DNA from: Zonotrichia leucophrys gambelii
Taxonomy: Eukaryota; Chordata; Aves; Passeriformes; Passerellidae
Assembly (NCBI RefSeq): GCF_028769735.1
Contig: NC_088200.1
Span: 73,401,894-73,465,893, forward strand
Direction: 5' to 3'
Length of the DNA: 64,000 nt
This document shows positions 34,459 through 46,070 of the stretch, piece after piece. A model generated the notes under the pieces. The model ran no database searches. It saw only the letters and a program-made list of their open reading frames with translations, and was not told the DNA's origin. Positions within the stretch are counted from its first letter, which is position 1. Every line of letters starts with the position of its first letter. Made by a program: the position numbers and the translations under genes.

Positions 34459-35803
34459 AAATAGTAGACATGTAGCACCAGAATAAGAAGCATTATTTGC
34501 AGCCTGACACAATGCAGGGTTCAGGGAGATCCCATCTGCTGATTTCAGGGAGAAAAGGATTAGGTTGTTCTTTCCCATGCATGGAAACCAGATAGCCGAG
34601 GCTGCCTGCCTTTGTTGTTCTGAGCAATGTAATCTAATATACCAAAATCAAAATCAAAACTGTACCTTTTTTTTGTAGGTCTCTGACCATCAGACACCAA
34701 AGAGGTTTAGTCGTTCCTCAACCCCTCAGCCTCAATTTAGCAGTACCAAACACAAACAGCTGGGATGAAGCAGAAAACTGCATCCCAGAGGAAAAGCCAA
34801 GCAAAATAATTACATGTGTTTGTGAACACATCCTCCTGAGTGGGGAATACCTACATCCAAAAAAACAACATCCACTGAGGGAATCTGGGGGAAGCCTTTG
34901 ATTGCCTGAGAGTGGGAAGACCCTTGAGAGGTGCAGTCTTAACTGGACACATCTCCTCCAGCATTCCCAGTGCACCCAAAGGAACAGCTGTCCCATTTCT
35001 TCCTCAGGGCTCCCTGACCACGGTGAGACCTTTGGGACAGGGATGGGGTCGGCTGACAGCAACACTGCCTTCTGCAGCAATGTGATATCCCAACCAAGAT
35101 GAGATGAACACTGCACCACAGCCTGGACAGAGAGAGCCAGAAGGAAACAGGCCCACTACTCAGTGTTTGAGGGAAAATTAAAGGACAAGTGCAAGGCAGG
35201 TGGGGACTAGGAGCACTTGGATTTAGGGCTCTGACTCATGCCTGCAGATGGATTTAGCTGGGGCAGCCGCCACCTCAGCTGTTTGCCCCAGTCCTCTGCC
35301 AAAGGTTATTCTGGGCCATCTGGAGGGACTGAGGACCCACTTGTGTCACATATGGGCTGAAGACACACTGCAGAGGATGGGGCAGCTCGGGGCAGGTGGA
35401 TCTCCTGCTCAGCCTCTTGGTCATCCCCACTACCAGTCGTGAGTCAGAATGCCAAGCAGCACCACAGGAGGGCTGGTGTCCAGAGCTGCAGTGTAAACCC
35501 TTGCAAATGCTCTGTGAGGATCGCCACCTATGAAAGGTGGTGTTGGAGAAACACCATTCCCTTTTTGACAGACGGATAGCAAAGTTTCCCTGAGGATTTT
35601 TGAAAGCAACGCCTTCAAGAGATCACTGGTTTTGGTATCCATCTCACAACACCAAGAGTGTTTTCATAAAATGAGAGAGATGCTCAGCATCTTATGAAAA
35701 TAAGGCATTTTAAACTCAAAAAAGAGTATCAATATTTCCCCCGGCAGTAAATGATGCTGCTGAGCTGTCGGGATCCTTAACTGGTCAGAGTGACCCCAAG
35801 ATG
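34457..35803. other. Unique non-coding sequence
   Basis: No gene recognised. A 133-codon minus frame at 34718-35119 has no known domain. Confidence 0.6.
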
Positions 35804-36380
35804 TGTTAGAAAGTCTCTTTTCCCAGCCTGGCGCTTGAAGGAGGAGTCAGGGCTCTTAATTTCTTGATCTCAAGGCTGTTTATTGTTTCTTATCTATAAA
35901 ATTCTTTCTCCTGTCTTGATGAGGTCCACTCAGCAAGACAGACAGAGGCACTGTGCCTGTCCCCAGGGCAGTGTTATGTCCTTATACTAAAAACTACATA
36001 TACAATATTTACAATTGTTTTCCAATACTTATCACCAATGTTAGACAGTGAGCTTCTACTCTAAACCAATCCAAAAGTGCCAACACCACAGCAGAAGATG
36101 GAGGCCAAGAAGAAGAAGAAGAAAGGCTGGAAATGCCCAGATTCTTCCATCTTGCCTCCTGAACCCCCATTCCAGAAACCTCAAAATCTACTTTTCCACT
36201 CCGTGATAACTTCATTACTATTCTACCTAAACTGTTGTGGCTTGCTGATCTTCATATAAGGTTGGTAATTTGCTCTATGGGTCATAATCAAACTCACAGG
36301 TGTTTTGGGCTCTGTGCCAGGCCTCCTGACAGGGGTCTTGGCCATCCTGGACAGCCAGAGGGATATTCTGTGTTCCCACA
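35804..36380 (-). mobile_element. LTR of an endogenous retrovirus, minus strand
   Basis: I recognise this sequence as another passerine-type LTR. On the plus strand it begins TGTTAGAAAG at 35804 and plausibly ends TTCCCACA at 36380. Orientation is minus: TTTATT at 35879-35884 is AATAAA on the minus strand, and CTTATACT at 35981-35988 is a TATA-like AGTATAAG upstream of it. An internal GAAGAAGAAGAAGAA stretch lies near 36110. I found no clear target duplication, so the right boundary is uncertain by some tens of bases. No retroviral coding region adjoins it, which suggests a solo LTR. Confidence 0.8.
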
Positions 36381-37809
36381 CTGAATCTATAGACTGAAAA
36401 CTGCACATAATAACTGAGAGGTCTGCAGAAGAGTGACACCAAAACGTGGCTCTGCCTGCACACAGGTGGCAGCAATTTTGACCCTGACTGTACCTAAAGA
36501 GGCAAAAGCAATGGATACCTCTGCTCTAGCCCCTAGGAACTTTGGGGTGATGCAGGGAGGTGCCCTCTGGAGACACAGGTGGGGAGAGGTGTGGAGCAGT
36601 CCCAGTGGTACCCATATGTCCCTGGAGAAGAGAAGGGACACTGCAAAAAGCATCAGCTGCTGTGATTGTGGCCTCCCGTGGTGGCCAAGGCCTCAAGTCC
36701 AGGCTCCCGTGTTCCAGCACACCCCAGCACACTCTGGGGCAGGTTTTGTGTGTGCAGATGTGGCAGCAGATAGCTTTGGGCACATCTGCACCAGCCTGGG
36801 GACAGAATGGTGGGTGACAGAAGGGTGGACATACCTTGCAGCCAGCCAATTCAAACGCTTCATTATCTGAGCCTTTGGCAAGACTTTTTAGGGCCTCCAC
36901 TGCATTTTCCCTACCTAATCAAGCTGAAGGCAAGGCACAGACCTCCCTGCCAAGGCAGAGTACCCAGTGTCCCGGACAATGGCTCCTTCTGGGCACCCCA
37001 GCCAGCTTTGCTAACAGGGACAGTCCCTTTTGGAGTGATGAATGACACGTTATTGGCTGAGACTTGTTAGGCACACTGAATTCTCTCAACATGATCTCCT
37101 GACAGAGGAGAACAGAATACAAGAAGGCTTGTATTTTCCTGCTAAAGCATTTAGGAAGAGACACAAAGCCCTAGGAAAGTTTGCCTGCTGGTTCCTCGCC
37201 TGTGCAATCCACATTGAGCTCAGTGCTGACAGAATTTGCTGAGATGTTGGGAAATAATGTGTTTTTTGGAACACTAAAACTATCATTGCCTCTGATTAAA
37301 ACAATCCAGCTCCCAGTTTGGTATAGCCATGATCACATACTGCTCTAAACATATATTCCAGCCTCTCTACTTACCTTCCCAGTTTCATATCCGAAACCCA
37401 TGATTTCACAGAGGTCACTCGTGCACCTTGAGTGAAGTAATATAAAATTACCTCCAATGTGGGTCTGGAAATAGCCTTCCCCCCTACTCCTTCTCTTCGC
37501 ATCTTTCTTGCATGTGTGTGTTCACATGTGTGTGCGTGTTCTTGGGTTGACATCTATTAAAGACTGATCTCATTTGTGTCAAACATGCCACCTACAGGGA
37601 GCATTTTGGAGCAGTCAAGTTACAGGAGATAGATAAAAAAGAAGAAGAAGGTAATGAATATGGAGTGTAAATGCCTTAGCAAAGTAATGGAGACATGTAC
37701 TAAGAGCAAGTGAAATTTGACCTTCTGGCTGAAAACCTGATAGCAAACCAATTGGAGAACTTTAGAAAATTGGATCAGCCTCAATGGGCACAGAGTAAAC
37801 ATTGGGAGT
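36381..37809. other. Unique non-coding sequence
   Basis: No gene recognised. GC-moderate 36430-36900 has overlapping open frames on both strands (145 codons plus at 36433-36870, 124 codons minus at 36526-36900) without known domains. Confidence 0.55.
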
Positions 37810-37970
37810 GCAATACAGTCTTATTAAACATAATGCACATTTAATGCATAATTTTATTGCAACCAATTTCATGGTACTGCCTTAAATGAGTTCGGGTCTA
37901 CTTCGACTGTAGCAGTCCACTACCATTAGTGCCTCTTAAAAGAATTGCAAGGCCAGTAAACTATCACCAG
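37810..37970. promoter_or_regulatory. Candidate conserved non-coding element
   Basis: Repeated AATGCA words (TAATGCACATTTAATGCATAAT at about 37831-37852) next to TTATTGCAACC and CpG-bearing GTTCGGGTCTACTTCGACTG near 37891. Enhancer-like by composition; conservation untested. Confidence 0.22.
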
Positions 37971-40900
37971 TCTGATCTCTCCCTTAGCCCATACTTTCTG
38001 CTTCATAAACTCTCCCAGCTCCCACAGCTTGTAGTGAGATCTTGTCTTCGTTCAGTACGCAGCTTTTGAAACACTAAACTGTTTTGGCAAGTCTTCACAG
38101 ATGGGAATGTTACAACATTTCCATTTTATGCTGGTGCAGTAAAGCAGTGAAGCTTTGCAGCTATAGATCAGTCAGTTGAATCCCAGCCTTACAACAGGAG
38201 TTCCTGGAGCCTGTGCAATCAGACTGGTGCTGAAGATTTCTCAAGCACAGCAGGCAAAATCCTATTTTTCTAAGTGACAGCAGTAGTGTTTGCCCTCTGA
38301 TAGGAACAAGGAATAGGGAAAACAAATGATGCTGAGCTCTGAGAGAGCAGCCCCCCTCACAGACTGATAGGGGATGGCTGGATTAACACATAAGGAACTG
38401 CAAAGAAGCAGCAAGAACTGTTTAATTTATACCCTCGGAGTACAAAACCCCACACTCTGAGTTTCCAGTCTCTTCTTGCTGAGCTTTTCACAGCCTGTAG
38501 CACTGTTATCTGCGCCTTGTAGAAACACCAGCAAGGGAGGAGATGTTTCAACATCATCCTGGGATTTTCTAGGTGTAAAGGACATCCTGTGCCTAGCTGA
38601 GCTTGGATTTTCACCACCCTGGAGCTGTGTTTGAGTCCAGAAACGTGATCTGAGCCCATCCCTAGATGCTCAGACCAGCCCTTTGTGTTTTGTCACAGGG
38701 AGCTGCTAATAACATCTGCAGAGCAGGGCTGCTGGAGCTCCCTGCAGGGGTCCTGTTTGCCAAGCACCACACACATGTGTACACAAGAGATATCTCCTGC
38801 CCCGACAAGCTTTAGGATTCCAGCTAGTAGCAAAAGGCAGCGTGGGGGTGACGCACACAGACGAGTGGAAAGAGGCCACCACCGTTGTCATCAAGTGGTG
38901 CAGTGCCATGAATCAAGCCTCCAGTGATAGTGAAAGAGCACACTGGCTGCTTTGGGTTCACATCCTGAGTTTTCAAGCCCTTCCTCCTGTGAGCACAACC
39001 AGCGAGGGCTCACTCACTTCAGCGTCTTTTGCCACACAGCAGCGGACCTGGAGGTTTTCTGAGAAAAAATTTTAAAAAAGCCTGAACATGGTGAAATTCC
39101 TCATTCATATTCTGAGTACAGTCACTGAGGAAAAGCTAGAAAAAATGCTGTACTCCCTGATCTTCTGGAGTACACAGGACAGCATGAGGTCAGCCCCAAA
39201 ATGTGGCATTCTTCTGTTGATTTACCACAAAAGTGTAACCTTTGCTGTCCTGGTCATTGGGACAGTGAAAGGTCTGCAAGACAGGCCAGAAATGGACCTG
39301 AAGCTTTGCATTCCCACAGACTAGTCAGTCAGCGATTTTGTGAACTTCATGGCATTTGGTAGACAGAGAAAACATTTTTTAAAACCCCGTCCATGTGTGG
39401 ACCCTGAACTTCTCCAAGTGGCACAGCAAACGTATGCAGGCAGGCTTAACAGTGGGTACACATAATATGATTCCAATAAAAGGACAAAAACATAATATCC
39501 CTAAACATAGGTGATGGCCTCACACATTTATGGGATGATGAATTATTGAAAACTACTCTCTAGATAACTTTTTTGTAGCCATGTACTCTGAAACAAATCA
39601 TGAAGATATGTTTCTGATGGTGAACATACTGGAAAAATGTTGGTGTTTAAAAAAAAGATTATACAAAAGTCTCATTAATCTTTAACTCTAAATAGCATTT
39701 AATTAGCAATCCAGCAGCATTTAAAATGGTAACACATGAATAATTGTGGAGAGGGAAAAAAAAAGAAAATAAAATGCTTCAGCATCACCAGGACTTGTAG
39801 AATGGGAAGAAAAATAAGTAAAAACAACAGAAAACCCTTTTGATGCTGTCATATCAGGTTGTGGGATGGGAGTAGCCTGTAACCTCATGTCACACGTCCA
39901 TGCACACATTATTTTCAGGAGAGGGATAGGCATGGGGTGGAAGGAGTGACTCTGGAGTGCCACTGAAGGATATGCAAAAGGAAAATCCACCAAGAGCAGG
40001 AACAAAAAGGGAAGATTTCCTGTCCCTGCTTGAAGTCCGCCTAAATTTCAGTATGAAATTGCCCAGCTAGTCAATAGCTGTCCTATTCACAGGCTGCACA
40101 TGGAAATGCATATTCCTTCCCACCTTTACATGCATTTTCCCAGAGAGAGACAGGCAGAGACAAGGCTCTGCCTCCTGCAATATTGGCAATAAGGATGCTC
40201 AAAAGCTCTCCCAGGCTTCTCACAGGAAGAGAGGGTTCTCTGAAACACAAAGAGTGCTTCAGGCAAGTACCTCTGCCTTGGAGCTGTGGCTACTCACCCA
40301 CAAGTGAGGCTTGCTCAGGCACCTGCTGAGCCAGAAATGCCTACAACTCTTTAAGGGTGCCAGGGGAAACACAGTGCCCACGTCTGAATAAACTTGTCTG
40401 TCTGTGTAGAAGGCCTGGTGGAAAACTGGGACTTCACATCTGCTAAGAAATGCTGGCAGGTTTGACATCACCCATCTCCAGCTGAAATGGAATCTGGAAA
40501 TTGCTTGGGAGAGGCAGTCCCATTGAATAAAGGGTTCCAGAAGTATCAAACTGACCTCGTTGCAGACAACGTTTGCCAGTTGTAGTCATCTGTTTAAATA
40601 GACAAGCCAGGTGCAGTTGGAAAAAAGCAGAAAATATTTCCACTGTTAGAACTTTCCTTTATGTTTGAAATACTTCAAAGCTAAGAACATATTCTCTGAG
40701 CCAAATCAGATATGCATTTGTTAGACCATCTCTGACAGAAGAGTTAATTGGAAACTATAAACTTTCTTTTGCTTGTGTCCTGAGACTAGCAAAGCCTCAA
40801 CAAAGCTCACCCTCCTTATGGAAATGCATCTTTTTGGTCTTACATGTTTGACCACCACAAAACTAGCTATTATTTTTTAAAAAGTTAATTACATCTTTCA

Positions 40901-41168
40901 ACCTGGTCACAGCAACATCTTCCAAATTGAAAACAATATTAGTGCAAAGCCATCAGCAGAGATTGAAAGTGCTTTTTAAAATAAAGGTTTAAATTATTAC
41001 ATCAGCATTTTATTGATAGGCAGGGATGTTAATAATCCATTGCTTTTAGCTGTGGGTGGTTATATCAGCCTCTACTGGTGTGTTTCATACTTGTAATTTA
41101 CTGCATTTGTTGTTATTCCTGCTACAGCTGCACCTGGACATAAATGTCTCCATTTGCCCAAAATCAAG
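37971..41168. other. Unique non-coding sequence
   Basis: No gene, RNA or transposon recognised. Open frames are at most about 100 codons and lack domains. Confidence 0.65.
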
Positions 41169-41203
41169 CAAACAAACAAACAAACTAACTAACTAACTAA
41201 CTA
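41169..41203. repeat. Compound CAAA/CTAA microsatellite
   Basis: About four AAAC units turning into about five AACT units. Confidence 0.95.
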
Positions 41204-41979
41204 CTGTAAAATACTTTAAAAATAAAAAAAAGAAAAATATTTAAAAGGTTTTTGTAGTTTTACATCCTGTAACAAGGAATCACCACAGCTTGCTTCATCC
41301 CAAAAACACAAATCAAGAGAAATGAGTGTGGTGAAACGCTAGCACAGCAAACAGTGAAATGGCTAAATTCTCTGTGAAGCTTGTGAAGCTTGCTGCCATG
41401 GGATGCTGCAGAGGGAGGTGTCTTTCCAAGGAGGAGTTGCTTTCCTTCTTTTCTCAGGACAGAAGAGCCTGGTGAGGGTGACTGCACCCCAGGCTCTCAG
41501 CCAGGGCCCAGGTCTCTCTTCTCTCCACGTTTTGGCTTCGCATGTGCAGGCAGTGATAATTCAGCATCATGAAAAAACATAAATTGTCAGATAGGCAATG
41601 CTGAGATGAAAGGAACATTATCTTTTACAGCTGGCCAAGACTCTGAACTTTTATGGCTTTCTACAAGAAGTAACCAGAAACGACAGAACTATTCTTGCAC
41701 TTTTCTAATTTCTATTCCAATTTACTATAAGCCTGATGTGATAAGACCAAAAATGTGTTTTAGCTGTGGGCAGGTTTTAAGACCACATTGTTCTAAACCC
41801 CTGAAAATCAGGATTCTTGATAGAAACTGTGATAAACCCCAAAGTCTGACTGTATTAGTAGGAGAAGCTATCATATAGAAAGTTTAATAAAGATTTAAAA
41901 TATTCCTTCTGTGTCCTAAAGCCATTATTCACTGCTAAAGGACTGTAAATCTTGAAAAGTCTTGGAAGGCTTTAATTTG
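41204..41979. other. Unique non-coding sequence
   Basis: Nothing recognised. A 90-codon plus frame at 41606-41878 has no known domain. Confidence 0.6.
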
Positions 41980-42030
41980 AAATATATATATATAAATATA
42001 TATATATAAATATATATATATAAAATATAT
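41980..42030. repeat. Higher-order TA repeat with a 14-bp period
   Basis: Three units of ATATATATATAAAT-type sequence, so the TA tract is interrupted by AAAT at a regular 14-base spacing. Confidence 0.85.
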
Positions 42031-43341
42031 AGTTCCAAACCAATCAAGAAATTTAATACCAGAAAATAAATTCTCTGTCTTTAGCCTGTCCCTTGCTTTA
42101 AAATATGAAACTCACTTAAATAAGAAAGGTGGATATTTAAACACATCTGCCATACTGCAACAGTACATCAAAGTCCTCCATGTGAAGCTAACTAGAGGGG
42201 CTGTCCATTAGAGAAGATATGGCCCAGCAACTCAATAAATAGATGCAGGAGGAGGAAGGTCTGCTCCTAGTCTCACAGCTAACTCATGTACTGTGCTAGC
42301 AAATTAATTTTCCTCTTTTAAAGTCAATTTCGTCCTTTCACTCTGCTGTGTTCTCCTTTGGGGAAGGCAATGTCTCTGGGCTGAGGTGTGCAGGCAGAGA
42401 TTTCCCAGCTCCCTGAAACTGCTGGAGCAGAAATGGGATGTCTCTGCACTCATCTGCATCAGCCACTTTGACGCTGCTCTGCCTTTGTGCATTTCCTTCT
42501 CCTGTTCTCCTTGAGAGCACTGCAGCAAGCTGGTGATGGCTTGGATTCCAGGTATGTTCACATCTGGCTTGGAGAAATTCCTAATAGAAAGAAAAAAAAA
42601 ATTAAAATCCTGGTGATTGTGATTTCTAGGTTCATAGTTAATTTAAGAGATCTCATGTGTAGGGATTGCCCCTGCTTGGGAATAAGCCCCACAGTGAGTT
42701 TTTTGAGTCCTGTGGTGTTTGCCAAGCACAAGAAAGGGGAGAATTTCAACCTGGGGGAAAACTGCGCTGATGGATTGCCACGAACACGTGTAAAAATAGC
42801 CCACAGGCACAAAGAAAACCAGGAGATACTGGCAGCCACTGCTGGGGAGAAGAAGTGTCCAAGTCCTCAGACTGTTTTCCTCCCTCGGCACAGGGGCTGT
42901 GGTGACAGCCTGGCCTGGTGCTCCTCACACTGGAATGCACAAGCAGAGTGTGGGAAGGGAAAATGACCTCCAGCAAGGATGACACCCCTCTGCCTCCAAG
43001 GAGACAGCTATGATTCCCACCCCAAGAGGATTTGGCCCACCCTACCCAGCTCAGAGAGGGGAAACCAAAACACACGTCCCTTGGATGGCTGGAGCTCAAG
43101 CCACCATTTGCCTGTCTGGAGCAGGATAATTTGTCAGACACCAGCTGCTGCACGCTCTGTCCTCTTGGGCACACTTGTTATTGTGTTACAGCCTGCCTGA
43201 AGAATGTGGGATGTCGTGGAAAGGAAAACGACTGCAACCTTGCTTGCTGAAATAATCTGAGGGTTTGTTTGGTTTGTTTTTTTCCCCCCTTGTGAGAGCC
43301 TCTGCCATGCTCGGTGTGTCCGTAAAGAGCCAGCCCGCCTT
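42031..43341. other. Unique non-coding sequence
   Basis: No gene recognised. A 159-codon plus frame at 42487-42966 overlaps two minus frames (93 and 142 codons) and shows no known domain. Confidence 0.55.
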
Positions 43342-43409
43342 AAGGAAGGGAAAAGGGGGGTGGGGGAAAGAAAAAGGAGAGGGAGAAGAAGGAGAAGAAG
43401 AGGGAAAAG
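43342..43409 (+). repeat. Purine tract
   Basis: 68 bases of only A and G except for one T at 43361. It is followed about 70 bases later by a C/T-rich, CpG-bearing stretch (CGCTCGCTCGCTCC near 43487). Confidence 0.95.
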
Positions 43410-45657
43410 CCAGGCTGGCAATGCTGGGGAAGTGCTTTTGTGACCACACAAAGAGATTTAAGACCGGATGGAAGTAGTCCCCCCCGCTCGCTCGCTCCCT
43501 TGCCGCGTCTCCTCTGTCTCTGAAAGAGTTACTCAGGAGGATTTCAAGGGTAGGTTTCTAGAGCGACACCATGTCTAATTATGTACGAGACGGAATGAAA
43601 AGGTGTAGGCCTGTCTTTCCAGCTCAGAAAAAAAATGTGGTGTCCTGCGAATAAGAAATGAACAGACTGACCTTTTCAGAGCTGCTGAAAGAGAAAACCA
43701 GATGTATTCCTCAAGAGTCACTATGACTGAAGGGTGATAAAGGCTTGCATTGTGCACTTGAATAAAAGGAAAGCTAACCAGAAAACAGCAGCTGATAATA
43801 GTCAGGCCAGGCTGTGCTATTGTCCAAGGCACAAATGTTCAGCATTGGCCTAGACCACACTGCTGGTATATACAGCACAGACTTGGGGGAAAAATTAAAA
43901 AGAGAAGGGGGAGGCAGCTTTTTTTTCCATTTTTGCTACCTACCAGAGATTGTGTGAAACTGTTAGCAGTTATAAGGCCACAGAGGAAGAAAATTATCTG
44001 GGATCCTTTCCCCACCACACACAAGCACAAACATACACACACTCCATTTCTAGCATTATGTTCCTGTAAGATCTGAATCTAACCATCTGCCAAATGAATA
44101 GACAAAACCCAGCTTGTCTTCCAGGGTTCAGATGTAAGGGGGTGGATAAAGAGGAAGCATCATGCTGGTGGAAGAGGCTGGAGCTTTTTGCAAAACAGGG
44201 GTCTCCAGAGCTCAGGTCAACCAGCCAGAAAGAACAACAACTTTAATTAAGGACCTGAGGCTGAATGGGGAGCTCTGGGTAGGTCTAATCATCCCCCACA
44301 CCAGGCAGGTCTCTGGCACCACCATAAAATCCAGAGAAAAGGCAATGGTTGGGGGGTAGAAGTGGGGGTGGAAAGGAGTGATCTGTGAGGGACAAAAAAA
44401 AAAAAAGAAAAAGAAAAGAGAAGGAGAAAAACAGAAAGCAAACCCCAAGCTCCATCCCTCCACTTCTCTCAGACTTGGGGAATAAAAACTACCTTGACCA
44501 TGGGCAGGAGTCACTTGCTTCAAGCCCTGCTGCCATGACCTCTCTGGATTATTCAGCGTCACACACCTGCCAAAGCCTCTCTCAGACACTTTTGAATGTC
44601 ATGCCACTCTTTGAGAACCAAGGCTGGGTCTGAGTGAGCAGATCTTGCCCATTGGAGATTGTTATTTTTAGAGTGGGCACGATAAGCTTCTGCCAGGCAC
44701 CATCCACAGCCAACTATGTCCATGCAGAGCTGTAAATCAACCCCAGTGCTTGCTGAAAGAACTTGTCTTTTCTTATTTAAGTATGCTCTCTGAAACAATA
44801 CATTTGGGGGCTGTAATCTGAGAATTTGGTGGGAGAGGGCTGCCCTCCCAGAAACAACAGACGTGCAAAGGGTCTTTTGTGGTTTTCGTTTTCTTTTCCT
44901 TTTTTTTTTTTTTTTTTTTGCACAGTGTTGGTTTTGTCCTTTACAAAATTAGTTCAAGGAGATTTATTGCTGGCAACAGGCACCGAGGAGGACTGGCCTG
45001 GTGCTTTTCTGCAGAAGATGAGACAGGGTGTTCCCAAGCTCAAAGTGCCGCAGCTTGGCCATCAGGAGATGAGGTGGAGTTTGCTTCCTGGCTACTGCAG
45101 AGTTGACCTTGGGATGCATCCCTTCACCTCTCCCAGCCTGTCCCCTCTGGGTTTCAGGACAGATCTCCTGTAGGGAAGTCCTCCAGAGCTGGAGCTGGCT
45201 GTCACAGCGCACAGCACAGCTCCTAGCACAGCAAAAAGGCGTTATTTCAACAGGATGGAGCAGCTGTTTGTATAAGGAATTAATTATACCCATTGCTACC
45301 AGATACGAGTCCTCCACACATCAGTGATGCAAAGAAACGTGGCCTTAAAGGAAAAGCATCTGGGAGAGGACACAGGTATGTGCCAGCTGCAAAGCCAGAC
45401 AGGAGTGGGGCTCTGTTTCCTTCCACTCTGCCTTCCCGATGCGTTTCAGCCAAAACTTGGGAAAATAACCCCAGGGAGCAGGCTATTTTGAGGCTTCTGG
45501 GCCGTGACTTTTCTGCTGTGATTACCCTGGAGGCATCTAATTAGTAGCAGTAGGGCTGCCTTTTCTTTCTGATCTCTGCAAGGAACCGTACTGAGAAGCT
45601 ACCAACTCATCTCACGCTGTACCCACAAGACCTGTACAAGCTCCCTAGACAGTTAGC
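43410..45657. other. Unique non-coding sequence
   Basis: No gene recognised. It includes the CpG-bearing stretch at 43483-43512, an A-rich/GA-rich tract at 44394-44440 and a T-run at 44901-44919. Confidence 0.6.
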
Positions 45658-45663
45658 TTTATT
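45658..45663 (-). terminator. Possible polyadenylation signal for the candidate exon
   Basis: TTTATT on the plus strand is AATAAA on the minus strand, about 147 bases past the stop codon of the candidate exon at 45810-46036. The hexamer is common by chance, so weight is low. Confidence 0.2.
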
Positions 45664-45809
45664 TCTCCTGTGTCAACAAAAGTAGGAGAGATCTGGGGGG
45701 TGGAGTAGATGGACAGGAGGAGAGAGAAAGTGATTCACAGGGAAATAATGTATTCCTGCCATACATTCAGAGAATTAAATAGCACATGCACATGCACACA
45801 CGCACACAC

Positions 45810-46036
45810 TCATGAGGCTGAGGAAGCAGTCTGAATAACTTTCAAAAGGCTTGCTGCATCTTGCTCCATGAGTGGGTAATGCTTGGCTATTTCTAAGAGA
45901 CAGACATTAAAATCTGCAGCACAGTCATTTAGAATTTCAAAGGATTCTTCATCAGGGGGTGGAATACAAAAGACACCAGAGTTATTCACATAATACAAGC
46001 AAGGTTGGGGAAACAGCAGCATGCCATTAGGTAAGA
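45810..46036 (-). CDS. Candidate terminal coding exon, unidentified
   Basis: Product unknown. On the minus strand the frame is open from about 46070 to a stop at 45810. A plausible splice acceptor, TTTTCTGCTCAG, ends at 46037, so an exon would start at 46036 with the frame needing one base from a preceding exon. The protein from the acceptor is about 75 residues, and its latter half looks like a natural soluble helical segment (DEESFEILNDCAADF, then LLEIAKHYPLMEQDAASLLK). An AATAAA lies about 147 bases downstream. No upstream exon was found and I cannot match it to a family. An open frame of this length is expected by chance several times in the window, so the case rests on composition and the splice signal only. 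Confidence 0.2.
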
Positions 46037-46070
46037 CTGAGCAGAAAACCTTTCTGGAGAAGCCTAAGAT

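Noticed and set aside
42487..43174. Overlapping open frames of 159 (plus) and 142 (minus) codons as a possible gene
   Set aside because: Frames are open on both strands over the same bases, with no domain, no splice structure and no promoter evidence.
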